NCBI GenBank assembly: GCA_964036665.1
Contig: OZ038529.1
Location: forward strand, 2,666,001 to 2,730,000
DNA length: 64,000 nt
Direction of reading: 5' to 3'
From: Gordius sp. MW1
Lineage: Eukaryota > Nematomorpha > Gordioida > Gordea > Gordiidae
In this document: piece after piece, positions 56,000 through 64,000 of the stretch
Layout of the letters: each line of letters opens with the position of its first letter
Numbering within the stretch: position 1 is the first letter of the stretch
Made by a program: the position numbers and the translations under genes
The notes under the pieces: generated by a model
Database searches by the model: none
Seen by the model: the letters and a program-made list of their open reading frames with translations, nothing else
What the model was told of the DNA's origin: nothing

Positions 56000-56435
56000 G
56001 TTGCAAGCAAACCTATTAAAAAATCAAAAGTGGAGTTTGTTAGGGTTTTGTTTTAGAGTTAAATTATTGTAGTCAATTCCATTTTTTATATAAAACGATT
56101 TTTGGTTTTGTATGGTTCGCAATGTATTCATAGTTATAATCATAGTTCAATATTATCATAAACTAAGTAATCATAGCATTAAAATATGCATATGATGGAT
56201 TATTATATTATTAACAAAAATATTTTATGAGGTAAAGAAATATATCCACAAATTTTTTTATTTAAAACTGATAATCCGCTAGATGGCAGTATGTTTTATA
56301 TGCCTTAGACGTCGCTTAAAGTTTATTTTAAAATAAGGTAGAAACCATAAATTTAATAATTTTTGAGTTTACAAAATAGCTATTTCGTACCTATATTAAT
56401 AATTATAAGTTTAGCAATCTAGTGATAGTTACGCT

Positions 56436-56617
56436 CATGAGCGTACCCAGATTTTGAATTTTTTTTTTTGGGGGGGGGGGGGCAAAATGTTTAAAAGTTC
56501 ATTTAGAGGGGGGCAAAACATAAATTTTTTTAATTTTTCAATGTTTCGGCATTGAAATTTTTTTTTCTCCTAAATTAGGGCCCGCCCACCCCCCCCCCCC
56601 CCCTGCGTACGCCCATG
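56436..56617. mobile_element. Poly-G hAT-like MITE with perfect 8-bp duplication
   Basis: Ends CATGAGCGTACCCAG and, complemented, CATGGGCGTACGCAGG. The flanks are GTTACGCT at 56428-56435 and 56618-56625. Long G and C runs sit inside the ends. Same insertion as 17154-17284 but about 50 bp longer. Confidence 0.8.
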
Positions 56618-57159
56618 GTTACGCTAAATTTGGTAAATGGAGTTTACTTTTTTCGTTCCAAATGAGTGTGTTTTATCACGATTTTTCTTCTAATCAATTT
56701 TGTATATTGTCCTAATAAATTTGATAATATATTATTTTTTAATTTTAGATAGTCTTGTTTTGTTAAACTTTCATTAATCCAGATCAAATGGATTGATAAA
56801 TTGTACAAACATTATATATTTACACTTGCTAAAAACAGGGTAATGGAGAAATTATAATATTTAGTGGCTTGTGTATATTAAATGAAATGCCACAAAGAAG
56901 CATACATAAGTTAATCTTCCATTATAAATGATTTAACAATAATATTTATTTAATTGATTTTAAAATATGTGTAGGCAAATAATTTATCATCGGAATAATC
57001 GTTTTAAAATTTCATCACTCTATTTTATTGATGCTATTATTTTCAATTGGTAGTATTAGGAAATTAATGTACAATTCAAATTTTAGTTTCATTTTAAATC
57101 TTAACTATTTATTAACAAAATTTGGAAGAATCCAGTTTGATGATATTAAAAATTGAAAT

Positions 57160-57405
57160 TTTGACAATAAAGAGCTAAGGTGATATGGACTTATACAAAG
57201 AAGCGAGACAAATGATGTAAATTTATAAGTACTGGACACGGAGATATCGGGTAAGAAAGGAAGAGGACGACCTCGTGCTCAGGGCAAGTAGACGAAGTTA
57301 TAAAATTTAAGAAGATTCATCAAGACATGGCACTTATCCGATCAAGATGTAGGAAACTCATCAAAACAAACCTCACGACTGTGGAACCAAATGCTCGGTA
57401 AAGAA
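57160..57405 (+). pseudogene. LINE 3' remnant (copy B)
   Basis: Counterpart of 17830-18065, with TATGGACTTATACAAAGAAG and GACATGGCACTTATCCGATC. Plus-strand translation is broken by stops. Confidence 0.6.
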
Positions 57406-57519
57406 GAAGATATAAAGGTATATAATGTTATTAAAGATGACGTTAAACGCATAAACTCATTTAAAACTGATATCAACTTTTAAGAGATGAGAAATATAAA
57501 TACAAAATTAAATCTCATA

Positions 57520-57877
57520 TTAATTGCTATGCAATGGGCTCGCATTTAGTTGTCGTGTAGTGAGTGTCGTGACTAGTTGTCGTGATTGTCGTGTCCAACT
57601 TGTTTTTGCATATTGGCCGTGGAAACTTATGAGGGTTTTTCATGGCTGTGGACTTAAGCTTCTAAAAATGACTTTTATTTTGCTTTCGCAAATACACTAG
57701 CTTATGACCGCTGGTTGCCTTTAATTTTTTGAACTCGCTGAGCCCAAATTCCATTATTGTTTATGGGCCCGACTGATTTGCTTTATACATAAGTTTATTT
57801 TTGCAACTTGTCTATGTTGTTACTATATATCGGATGTTTGCAAAACTGGCTATATAATTCCCTGCAAATTAATAATG
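57520..57877 (+). repeat. Subfamily II repeat (copy B), left of the foldback element
   Basis: AATTGCTATGCAATGGGCTC starts a clear subfamily II copy with GTGTCCAACTTG, GGCTGTGGACTTAAGCTTCT, and TTCCCTGCAAATTAATAATG, where the foldback element begins. It continues at 58804-59210. Confidence 0.65.
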
Positions 57878-58803
57878 GATGTTATTTAAGTGCACAGTAA
57901 GAAATTAAAAAATGCGCAGTAAAATATGCTCAGTAATATATTTAAGTGCGCAGTAAATTATCAAAAATTGCACAGTTAATTAATAATAAATTGCTCAGTA
58001 ATTATATATAATTGCACAGTTAATCAACAATAAATTGCTCAGTAATTTAATAAAATTGCTCAATAATTTAGTAAAATTGCTCAGTAATTAGATAGCCATT
58101 CTTAGTAATTTTATAATATTTCTCAGTAATTTTGTAGCAATGAACATTGCTCAGCAGGGGCCTACGCAGGGGGGGGCTGCCCCCCCCCTAATTAAAAAAA
58201 CAAATTTCAATACAAAAACCCTTAAAAATTAAAAAATATTATGTTTTGCCCCCCCCCCTAATTTGTCAGGGGGAGGCAGGGAGTGCCGCTGCCCCTCCCC
58301 CCATAAGGAGACTTTTTTTTGCTCGCCGAAAAATTTTTGGTAAGGAAATTTTTTGGATGTCGAGACCTTTCTTTTTGCTCACCGAAAAATTTTGGTAAGG
58401 AAATTTTTTTTTGATTTTGCCCCCCCCCTGATTCAAAACCTGCGTACGCCCATGTTGCTCAGTAATTTAATAACATAGCTCAGTACCTCAATAATTTAAT
58501 AAAATTGCTTAATAATTTGAATTGGTAAGTCGTTTTGAGCATTGCTCAGTAATCAAAACACAACTTAGTTTTAAGTAACTGTGCAAAAATCATATTTAAT
58601 GAACAGCATCGTAATAAATTACTGAACAAATGAATTTAATACTATGCAAAAAATTATTTCACTGAATATTATTTTTTAATGAGCATTTAATTATTTTACT
58701 GTGCATTTGATTATTTTACTGCGCATTTGATTATTTTACTGTGCATTTGAATTTTCTACTGCGCGAAAATTTAATTTTTTACTGTGCACATTAATTTGTC
58801 CTC
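57878..58803. mobile_element. Foldback-type element built of TGCNCAGTAA repeats
   Basis: Both ends carry arrays of short motifs, GTGCACAGTAA, GCGCAGTAA, GCTCAGTAA on the left and the complementary TTACTGTGCA, TTACTGCGCA on the right. The whole can fold back over about 150 bp at each end. Flanks ATTAATAATG are duplicated at 57868-57877 and 58804-58813, about 9-10 bp. Copy A and 10785 show the uninterrupted target. Satellite-like inverted ends with a 9-10-bp duplication suggest a foldback or MULE-type element. It contains a nested MITE and no ORF. Confidence 0.8.
58155..58454. mobile_element. Poly-G hAT-like MITE nested in the foldback element
   Basis: Ends CAGGGGCCTACGCAGG and, complemented, CATGGGCGTACGCAGG. 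The flanks TTGCTCAG at 58147-58154 and 58455-58462 are a perfect 8-bp duplication of the host repeat motif. The interior has G/C runs and a duplicated GCTCRCCGAAAAATTTTTGG block. It is the youngest layer of a three-level nest. Confidence 0.85.
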
Positions 58804-59210
58804 ATTAATAATGACGGTTGCTTAATTTTTTTCTAACCCCGGCCAACGGTTAAATTATTATTTTGTTTAATTGCTATTTTAATTGTATATTTGCTGCTTT
58901 GTAAATTTCTTATTGTTATTAACCTAAATATTGCATTGATAATATATTTAGACTTTTTGGCCATTTGCTGGCTACTGACCAATGAAAAAAATGACCACTG
59001 GCCAAAGTGTAATTGGAAATTTTTTAGTTTTAAATATTTTGTCCTTGATACACTTTTTCACCTGTTGACTGCTGATCATTAGAAAAAATGACCATTGGCC
59101 AAAATGGGAATCGAATTTTTTTTATATATTATAATAATAGGCTATTTGGCCGTATGCTGACCATTAGAAAAAATGACCACTGGCTAAAGTTTGATTGTTT
59201 TGAGAACAAA
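58804..59210 (+). repeat. Subfamily II repeat (copy B), right part
   Basis: Continues with ATGACGGTTGCTTAATT, the CCGGCCAA block and three hairpin-type units (TGACCACTGGCC and variants) to about 59190, matching 18500-18880. Confidence 0.65.
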
Positions 59211-59320
59211 GCTAAAGACACTTAAAAGTTAGGCATGGTAGTCGCTTCTACTATGTGTGGGCTCAGGGAAGAAAGCACCACCAAAACTTGGATCAGGTAA
59301 GAGAACGGAAAATACTTAAT

Positions 59321-60408
59321 TGCATCACACTGGGGCAAGACAACGGGTGGCGTCAAAGGATGACTTCAGAAGGAGAAATGATGGAGCTACGACAACCTGA
59401 AACAAGTGCTCAAAAACAAACTCAAAACCATTTTGGGGCGACTAGAGAGTAACCTGGATACTCGCGACGTAGTCGAAACTCCCAGCATTTCCTAAGGATT
59501 TTATCTATGAAAGGGGGGGGGGACTGTAGAGAGGTAAAAGTAGTGCATAGTGCCTCGGGTGATGAGTAAATTACCGATATGTAGAGAGTTTGTGGTTATG
59601 CTTCGAATTACAATTAAATTACCGTTAATTGGGTTCAACGTATATCATCGTTTCTGTATACACGATTATCATTCTTTTGTTTAATAACTCGCGATACCCT
59701 TCCTAACGTTGACTATTATACTATACCGTCCATATCAGTACTGATATTGATCTTTGGTTGATCCACATTGAATTTTGATATCCAATTGATTTATTGTGGC
59801 AGCATTGTTAAAAATGATTCTTTCTATTATGTTAAAGGCTAATATGATATTATCCTCTGTTAATACACCCTGGTAAATGGCAAAACAACGTTTGCCGGGT
59901 TCATCTAGTTTGTAAAGAAATTAAACACAAAAATTTTGGTGCATTGTAACTAAAACTAAGTAATTAAACTTACTTATAAAAGAATATACGAATCTTAAAT
60001 TATGTAAACGAAAATCTATAGCAAATAAAATGAAAATGTTTTAAAGTCAAATTGCGCTTGAAAACGAATGAATGCTTCAGGATATGCAAAATTAAAGGCT
60101 AAAAAAGTAAGCAATTAATAATCTATATATTTAATAAAAGTCATGTATTTATATAATTGTCTAAATTTTAAGGACCTTTGTAATTCCATGACTGTTTATA
60201 TAATCTCCAGCACGTTCAAACCCGTTTATAATACGTCAGGCTCGTTCAAGCCCGTCAAAAAAATTTCTGGCCCGCCCGAGCACGTTCTATTAAAGGAGAC
60301 TGGGGCTAGTCATAGCCCGGGGTTACTACATTATTATCTTTGTAATTATTTTTTAAAATAATAATGACAGTAAATCAAAATTAAAACCATATGTGTATTT
60401 TTCCATAA
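59321..60408. other. Spacer with repeat fragments
   Basis: 59330-59455 has a coding-like but stop-broken composition, not identified. 59862-59915 is the inverted opening of the 19361 repeat (GGCAAAACAACGTTTGCC). 60195-60320 has CCCGT/GCCCG motifs of the GC-rich family. The rest is AT-rich. Confidence 0.4.
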
Positions 60409-60416
60409 GGTATAAG

Positions 60417-61163
60417 TAGAGCTGTTAAAGGTATTAGTTCCTTGAAACTAGTTCCTTTTTTTAAGGAACTAGTAAGTTCCTTTTTAAAATAAGGAACTGG
60501 AACTGGGATTAGTTCCTTTTTTCTCAATTTATCACAAAAGGAACTACTTACAAGTTCCTTTTAAGTTCCTTTTGCCAATTTCAATTTGCATTAAAAATTT
60601 TTAATTAATTTATAATTTAAATATTATTTAGTATTTTCTGTACGATAGTGTTTGTTAAATAAATTTTTCGATTTATGGTATTTTACATAAAGTTCATTTC
60701 CTTCAATTGGTTTTAATTTTTATCATATTCCTAGTAATAGTAAGTTTATAAATATTAAATATATAATATTTTGATTTTACATATGAGTGACATTACCATA
60801 ATTAAACCTGAAAATATACCCTGGCCTTTAGATCAAGTGCTCCTGTGGAAAGATTATTTAGCTTGGGCAAAATTTCATTTGGAGACAAGCGAACATGTCT
60901 TTTAGATGACAACTTGGAAAATAATATTTTGTTAAAATCAAATAACCATTTATTAACTGATGATTTTTATAAATTGTAATATATAATATATTGGTTTTTT
61001 GAATTAATAAAAGATGTTTGTACATTTTAGAAAAAAATTAAAAAAGGAACTGGAACTAGTTCCTTTCTAAAATGAGGAACTAGGAACTGGAATTAGTTCC
61101 ATTTTTGGCAAAGGAACTGGAACTTGACAAGTTCCTTTTTAAATGGAACTTTTAACAGCTCTA
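60417..61163 (+). mobile_element. hAT element, TAGAGCTGTTAAA family, copy 2
   Basis: Perfect termini: TAGAGCTGTTAAAGG at the left and CTTTTAACAGCTCTA at the right, flanked by the 8-bp duplication GGTATAAG (60409-60416 and 61164-61171). Arrays of GGAACTAGTTCC-type motifs lie within both ends. The interior retains the end of a transposase gene on the plus strand. Internally deleted, non-autonomous, opposite orientation to copy 1. Confidence 0.9.
60821..60979 (+). pseudogene. hAT transposase dimerisation-domain fragment
   Basis: 53 codons ending at TAA 60977-60979. The frame begins with FRSSAPVERLFSLGKISF, the diagnostic hAT C-terminal motif (S-x-P-x-E-R-x-F-S), and continues with CLLDDNLENNILLKSNN to a Phe-Tyr-Lys-Leu end. 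The catalytic domain is missing. Upstream, in the same orientation, worn sequence matches the longer coding part of copy 1. Confidence 0.85.
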
Positions 61164-61336
61164 GGTATAAGTAAAAAAAAGTTTGTTTAGAAAAAATAAA
61201 ATTTCAAATTTATTGAGAAAAAACGATTTTTCGGGACTATTAGTAGCCTTGACAAAAAATTTTATTTTGCACATAAAATTTTTTTGGCTGAATATTTTGG
61301 ATTAATTTAACTTTTATCTTATAAAGGGAGATTTTT
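61164..61336. other. AT-rich spacer
   Basis: Only the target duplication of the hAT element and poly-A/T tracts are visible. Confidence 0.4.
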
Positions 61337-62822
61337 AATTGCTATGCAATTTATGGGATCACTTTCCATTTTGTTTGTCCGCCTATTCGGCGTCCGCTAT
61401 TCGGCGTCCGCTATTCGGCGTCCGCTATTCGGCGTGCGCACCGAATGTCACGCACCGAATGTCTTGTTTTGTTTACTTTTAATTTTTGTTAATTTAACCA
61501 GTTTTTGGGTTCGAATCCCGGGTTTTTTTTTTGACTATTATGATTGTTCCTGTTACTACCAATGTTATTATGACTTTTTGGCCGTCCGTTGGGTGCTGAC
61601 CGATGGAAAAAAATGACCATTGGCCAAAATATGAATCCAAGTTTATTTTTTCGTTTTTTTTCGACTATTATGATTGTTCCTGTTACTACCATAGCTATTA
61701 TGACTTTTTGGCCGTCCGTTGGGTGCTGACCAATGAAAAAAATGACCATTGGCCAAAATGTGAATCCAAGTTTATTTTTTTCGTTTTTTTTTTGATTATT
61801 ATGATTGTTCCTGTTACTACCATTGCTATTATGACTTTTTGGCCGTCCGTTAATTGCTGACCAATGGAAAAAAATGACCATTGGCCAAAATGTGAATCGG
61901 AATTATTTTTTTCGTTTTTTTTTTGATTATTATGATTGTTCCTGTTACTACCAATGCTATTATGACTTTTTGGCCGTTCGTTGGGTGCTGACCGATGGAA
62001 AAAAATGACCATTGGCCAAAATGTGAATCGGAATTATTTTTTTCGTTTTTTTTTGATTATTATGATTGTTCCTGTTACTACCAATGCTATTATGACTTTT
62101 TGGCCGTCCGTTGGGTGCTGACCAATGGGAAAAAATGACCATTGGCCAAAATGTGATTCGAAAATTTTTTTTCGTTTTTTTTTTGACTCTTATGAATTTA
62201 TATCCACTTTTACCGTGTCCTGGCTGCTGACCAATGCAAAAAAATGACCATTGGCCAAAGTGTGAATCGAAATTTTTTTTTCATTATTGTTTTGACTCTT
62301 ATGTATTTATATCGACTTTTAACGTGTATTGGCTGCTGACCAATGGAAAAAAATGACCATTGGCCAAAATGTGAATCGAAATTATATGTTTCGTTATTTT
62401 TTGATTATTATGATTGTTCCTGTTACTACCAATGCTATTATGACTTTTTGGCCGTCCGTTGGGTGCTGACCAATGGAAAAAAATGACCATTGGCCAAAAT
62501 GTGATTCGAAAATTTTTTTTTCGTTTTTTTTTGACTCTTATGAATTTATATCCACTTTTACCGTGTCCTGGCTGCTGACCAATGCAAAAAAATGACCATT
62601 GGCCAAAGTGTAAATCGAAATTTTTTTTTCATTATTGTTTTGACTCTTATGTATTTATATCGACTTTTAACGTGTACTGGCTGCTGACCGATGGAAAAAT
62701 GACCATTGGCCAAAATGTGAATCGAAATTATTTTTTTCGTTTTTTTTTGACTCTTATGAATTTATATCCACTTTTACCGTGCCCTGGCTGCTGACCAATG
62801 AAAAAAATGACCATTGGCCAAA
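61337..62822 (+). mobile_element. HINE-like element with the longest hairpin array
   Basis: Starts AATTGCTATGCAATTTATGG. The GTCC microsatellite is replaced by four 14-bp units of ATTCGGCGTCCGCT (61383-61440) and two CGCACCGAATGTC units. GGGTTCGAATCCCGGG at about 61508 is a perfect B-box/T-arm-like motif. Eleven hairpin units follow. The CCATTGG stems start at about 61617, 61746, 61878, 62009, 62139, 62248, 62357, 62487, 62596, 62703 and 62811, so spacings fall into two classes, about 130 and about 108 bp. It is truncated at the 3' side, with no 3' inverted end or terminal hairpin. Confidence 0.75.
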
Positions 62823-62849
62823 ATGTGGTTGAAAAAGTTTTGTTATCCT

Positions 62850-63225
62850 TACAATACCTGTGTCATTTTTAGGTGTACGGATGTCGCTGCTTGTTACGTC
62901 GCAAGTCCATTATTATTATTCAATTAAATTTCATTATTCTCCATTATGTATATTTGTAACTTTTTATGTTTGTTAATAAGTTTTATCTTATTTCCCATTA
63001 ATTTCTATGTAAAAATTTTTACTTAATTGCTATGCAATTTTTTATTATAAGCCACAATAGGAATTATCCCAATTTAATAACATTTTACATTAACCAAAAG
63101 TAAGTTTGTAAATTTTATCATTTTTAGATGCGCGGTCGTAACAGGCAATAGCGGAGCTATTGCATATCGCTGCTAATTGTGCCATTTTTAGATGCGCGGT
63201 CGTCGCTGATAGTTTCGTCGTAAGC
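62850..63225 (+). repeat. Three dispersed units with ATTTTTAGRTG(C/T)RCGG
   Basis: TGTCATTTTTAGGTGTACGG (about 62862), CATTTTTAGATGCGCGGTCG (about 63119) and GCCATTTTTAGATGCGCGGT (about 63182) are followed by similar GTCGTCGCTG or GTCGTAACAGG sequences. Two isolated AATTGCTATGCAATTT-type palindromes occur at about 63025 and 63231. Unknown function. Confidence 0.5.
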
Positions 63226-63450
63226 ATTTTAATTGCTATGCTGTTGGAAAATGCCAGGTCCTACTTCAACAGCCATTTAATTTTTGCAATTAAAATTTTT
63301 TCTAAAGATAATTAAAAATAACAATTAAAATAAGAAAAAAATTTTCAAGCCGTGATTGAGCGTAGGTCAATACCTGGGAGGAGCAAAGTGATTTTTTTAA
63401 AATCTTTATTTCCAATTCTCTATTATTATTAAAAAGTTGATTAATTAATT
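63226..63450. other. AT-rich spacer
   Basis: Starts with an isolated AATTGCTATGC half of the HINE-like end at 63230. Nothing else recognised. Confidence 0.4.
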
Positions 63451-63748
63451 TTATTATTTCTAATTTCCGCCTGTTGTTATTTTAATTGAAACTATTTTCT
63501 AACACTTAAAATTAACCTAATTTCCATCCATAATTCTCCTGCGGAAATGTGACTTAACTTCTTATAACCTTAATTATAGTCGATAAAATTGTGGTTTATT
63601 TATTATTTCTAATTTCCGCCTGTTGTTATTTTAATTGAAACTATTTTCTAACACTTAAAATTAACCTAATTTCCATCCATAATTCTCCTGGGGAAATGTG
63701 ACTTAACTTCTTATAACCTCAATTATAGTCGATAAAATTGTGGTTTAG
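63451..63748 (+). repeat. Tandem duplication of a 149-bp segment
   Basis: Two nearly identical copies in direct order, each with TAATTTCCGCCTGTTGTTAT, TTTCCATCCATAATTCTCCT and CTTAATTATAGTCGATAAAA (or CTCAATT). They differ by a few bases, so the duplication is recent. Confidence 0.85.
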
Positions 63749-63903
63749 CAATTTCTAATTGAAATTTTGCTCCATACTTACCCCTTCTTAGTTCCCAAGC
63801 GAGCGACTGGCAGGAAATTTGCGGAGAGAAAGCAATTTAAGAATTTTCTAGTCGCGAGAGGAGAGATTGAAAACGACACATGTATCTACAACTAGATAAT
63901 CAA

Positions 63904-63950
63904 TATTAGACCCTGCGCAAGGATGACACGCAAAATCGTGAAGCGCTCCC
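63904..63950 (+). ncRNA. U6 snRNA 3'-half fragment (pseudogene)
   Basis: CCCTGCGCAAGGATGACACG and the following CAAAATCGTGAAGCG match the strongly conserved central and 3' part of U6, including the region that base-pairs with U4 and the AGGATGACAC internal stem-loop start. The conserved ATTAG just upstream is present but a short piece (ATGGC region) before CCCTGCG is missing. The U6 5' part (capping hairpin and ACAGA box) is absent, and no T-run terminator follows. It is therefore a truncated retrocopy rather than a gene. Confidence 0.8.
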
Positions 63951-64000
63951 AATGGGGAGGGGTACATATCTATTGCTTAAACCTAAGAAGCATGTATATC

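Larger units (their letters stand above)
54873..59320 (+). repeat. Copy B of the 2.9-kb repeat, right part
   Basis: Resumes at GAGGTATCAACGTAATTTGG and stays collinear with 16370-19015 to AGAGAACGGAAAATACTTAA. Three insertions or expansions interrupt it: a hAT element (55226-55999), the poly-G MITE (shared with copy A but longer) and a foldback element (57878-58803). After 59320 the sequence diverges from copy A, where a GC-rich MITE follows. Confidence 0.85.

Noticed and set aside
59255-59452. Short ORF after the copy B repeat
   Set aside because: Coding-like composition but no recognised motif, and its first part is shared repeat sequence.

Overview
The window looks like AT-rich, repeat-dominated nuclear DNA of an invertebrate animal, probably an arthropod. 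I see no prokaryotic gene organisation. Almost everything recognisable is a eukaryotic transposable element: a Ty3/gypsy LTR retrotransposon with a CHCC-type gag, RTE-like LINE remains, a FLYWCH/MULE DNA transposase, many hAT-type short elements with 8-bp target duplications, and a large Helentron-like (HINE-like) family. The taxon cannot be fixed from this. Possible host genes are limited to a two-exon candidate at 33.1-33.4 kb, a candidate exon near 44 kb and a truncated U6 snRNA copy at the right edge.

Layout. 0-7 kb holds a weak coding relic, a 330-bp inverted-repeat MITE (991-1322), an internally deleted hAT element with a BED-finger ORF (1528-2293), AT-rich DNA and a GC-rich hAT-like element (from 5964). 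7-16 kb holds a 5' HINE-like fragment, a LINE relic lacking its catalytic RT motif (9004-10735), a frameshifted MULE transposase (11314-12970), a 110-bp satellite (12903-14715) and the 3' part of a HINE-like copy. 16-31 kb holds copy A of a 2.9-kb duplicated repeat, a variant HINE-like copy, LINE remains, GC-rich hAT-like elements and AT-rich spacer. 30-43 kb holds three near-complete HINE-like copies (29967-31596 +, 36531-37989 -, 39614-41394 +), the two-exon candidate and a 568-bp tetranucleotide run. 44.6-49.25 kb is the complete LTR retrotransposon with apparently identical LTRs. 50.5-59.3 kb is copy B of the 2.9-kb repeat, interrupted by a 4.1-kb block, a hAT element, a MITE and a foldback element that itself carries a MITE. 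60-64 kb holds a second copy of the same hAT family, a long HINE-like array with 11 hairpin units, small tandem duplications and the U6-like sequence.

The elements interact mainly by nesting. Copy A of the duplicated repeat preserves empty sites for several insertions seen in copy B, so insertion boundaries and order can be read within this window. The least explained system is the HINE-like family. It has a palindromic 5' end, a GTCC microsatellite, tRNA T-arm-like motifs, tandem 108/130-bp units each with a conserved hairpin, an inverted copy of the 5' end near the 3' end, and a terminal GGGCC-GAA-GGCCC hairpin. All gene calls are by eye; no search was run.
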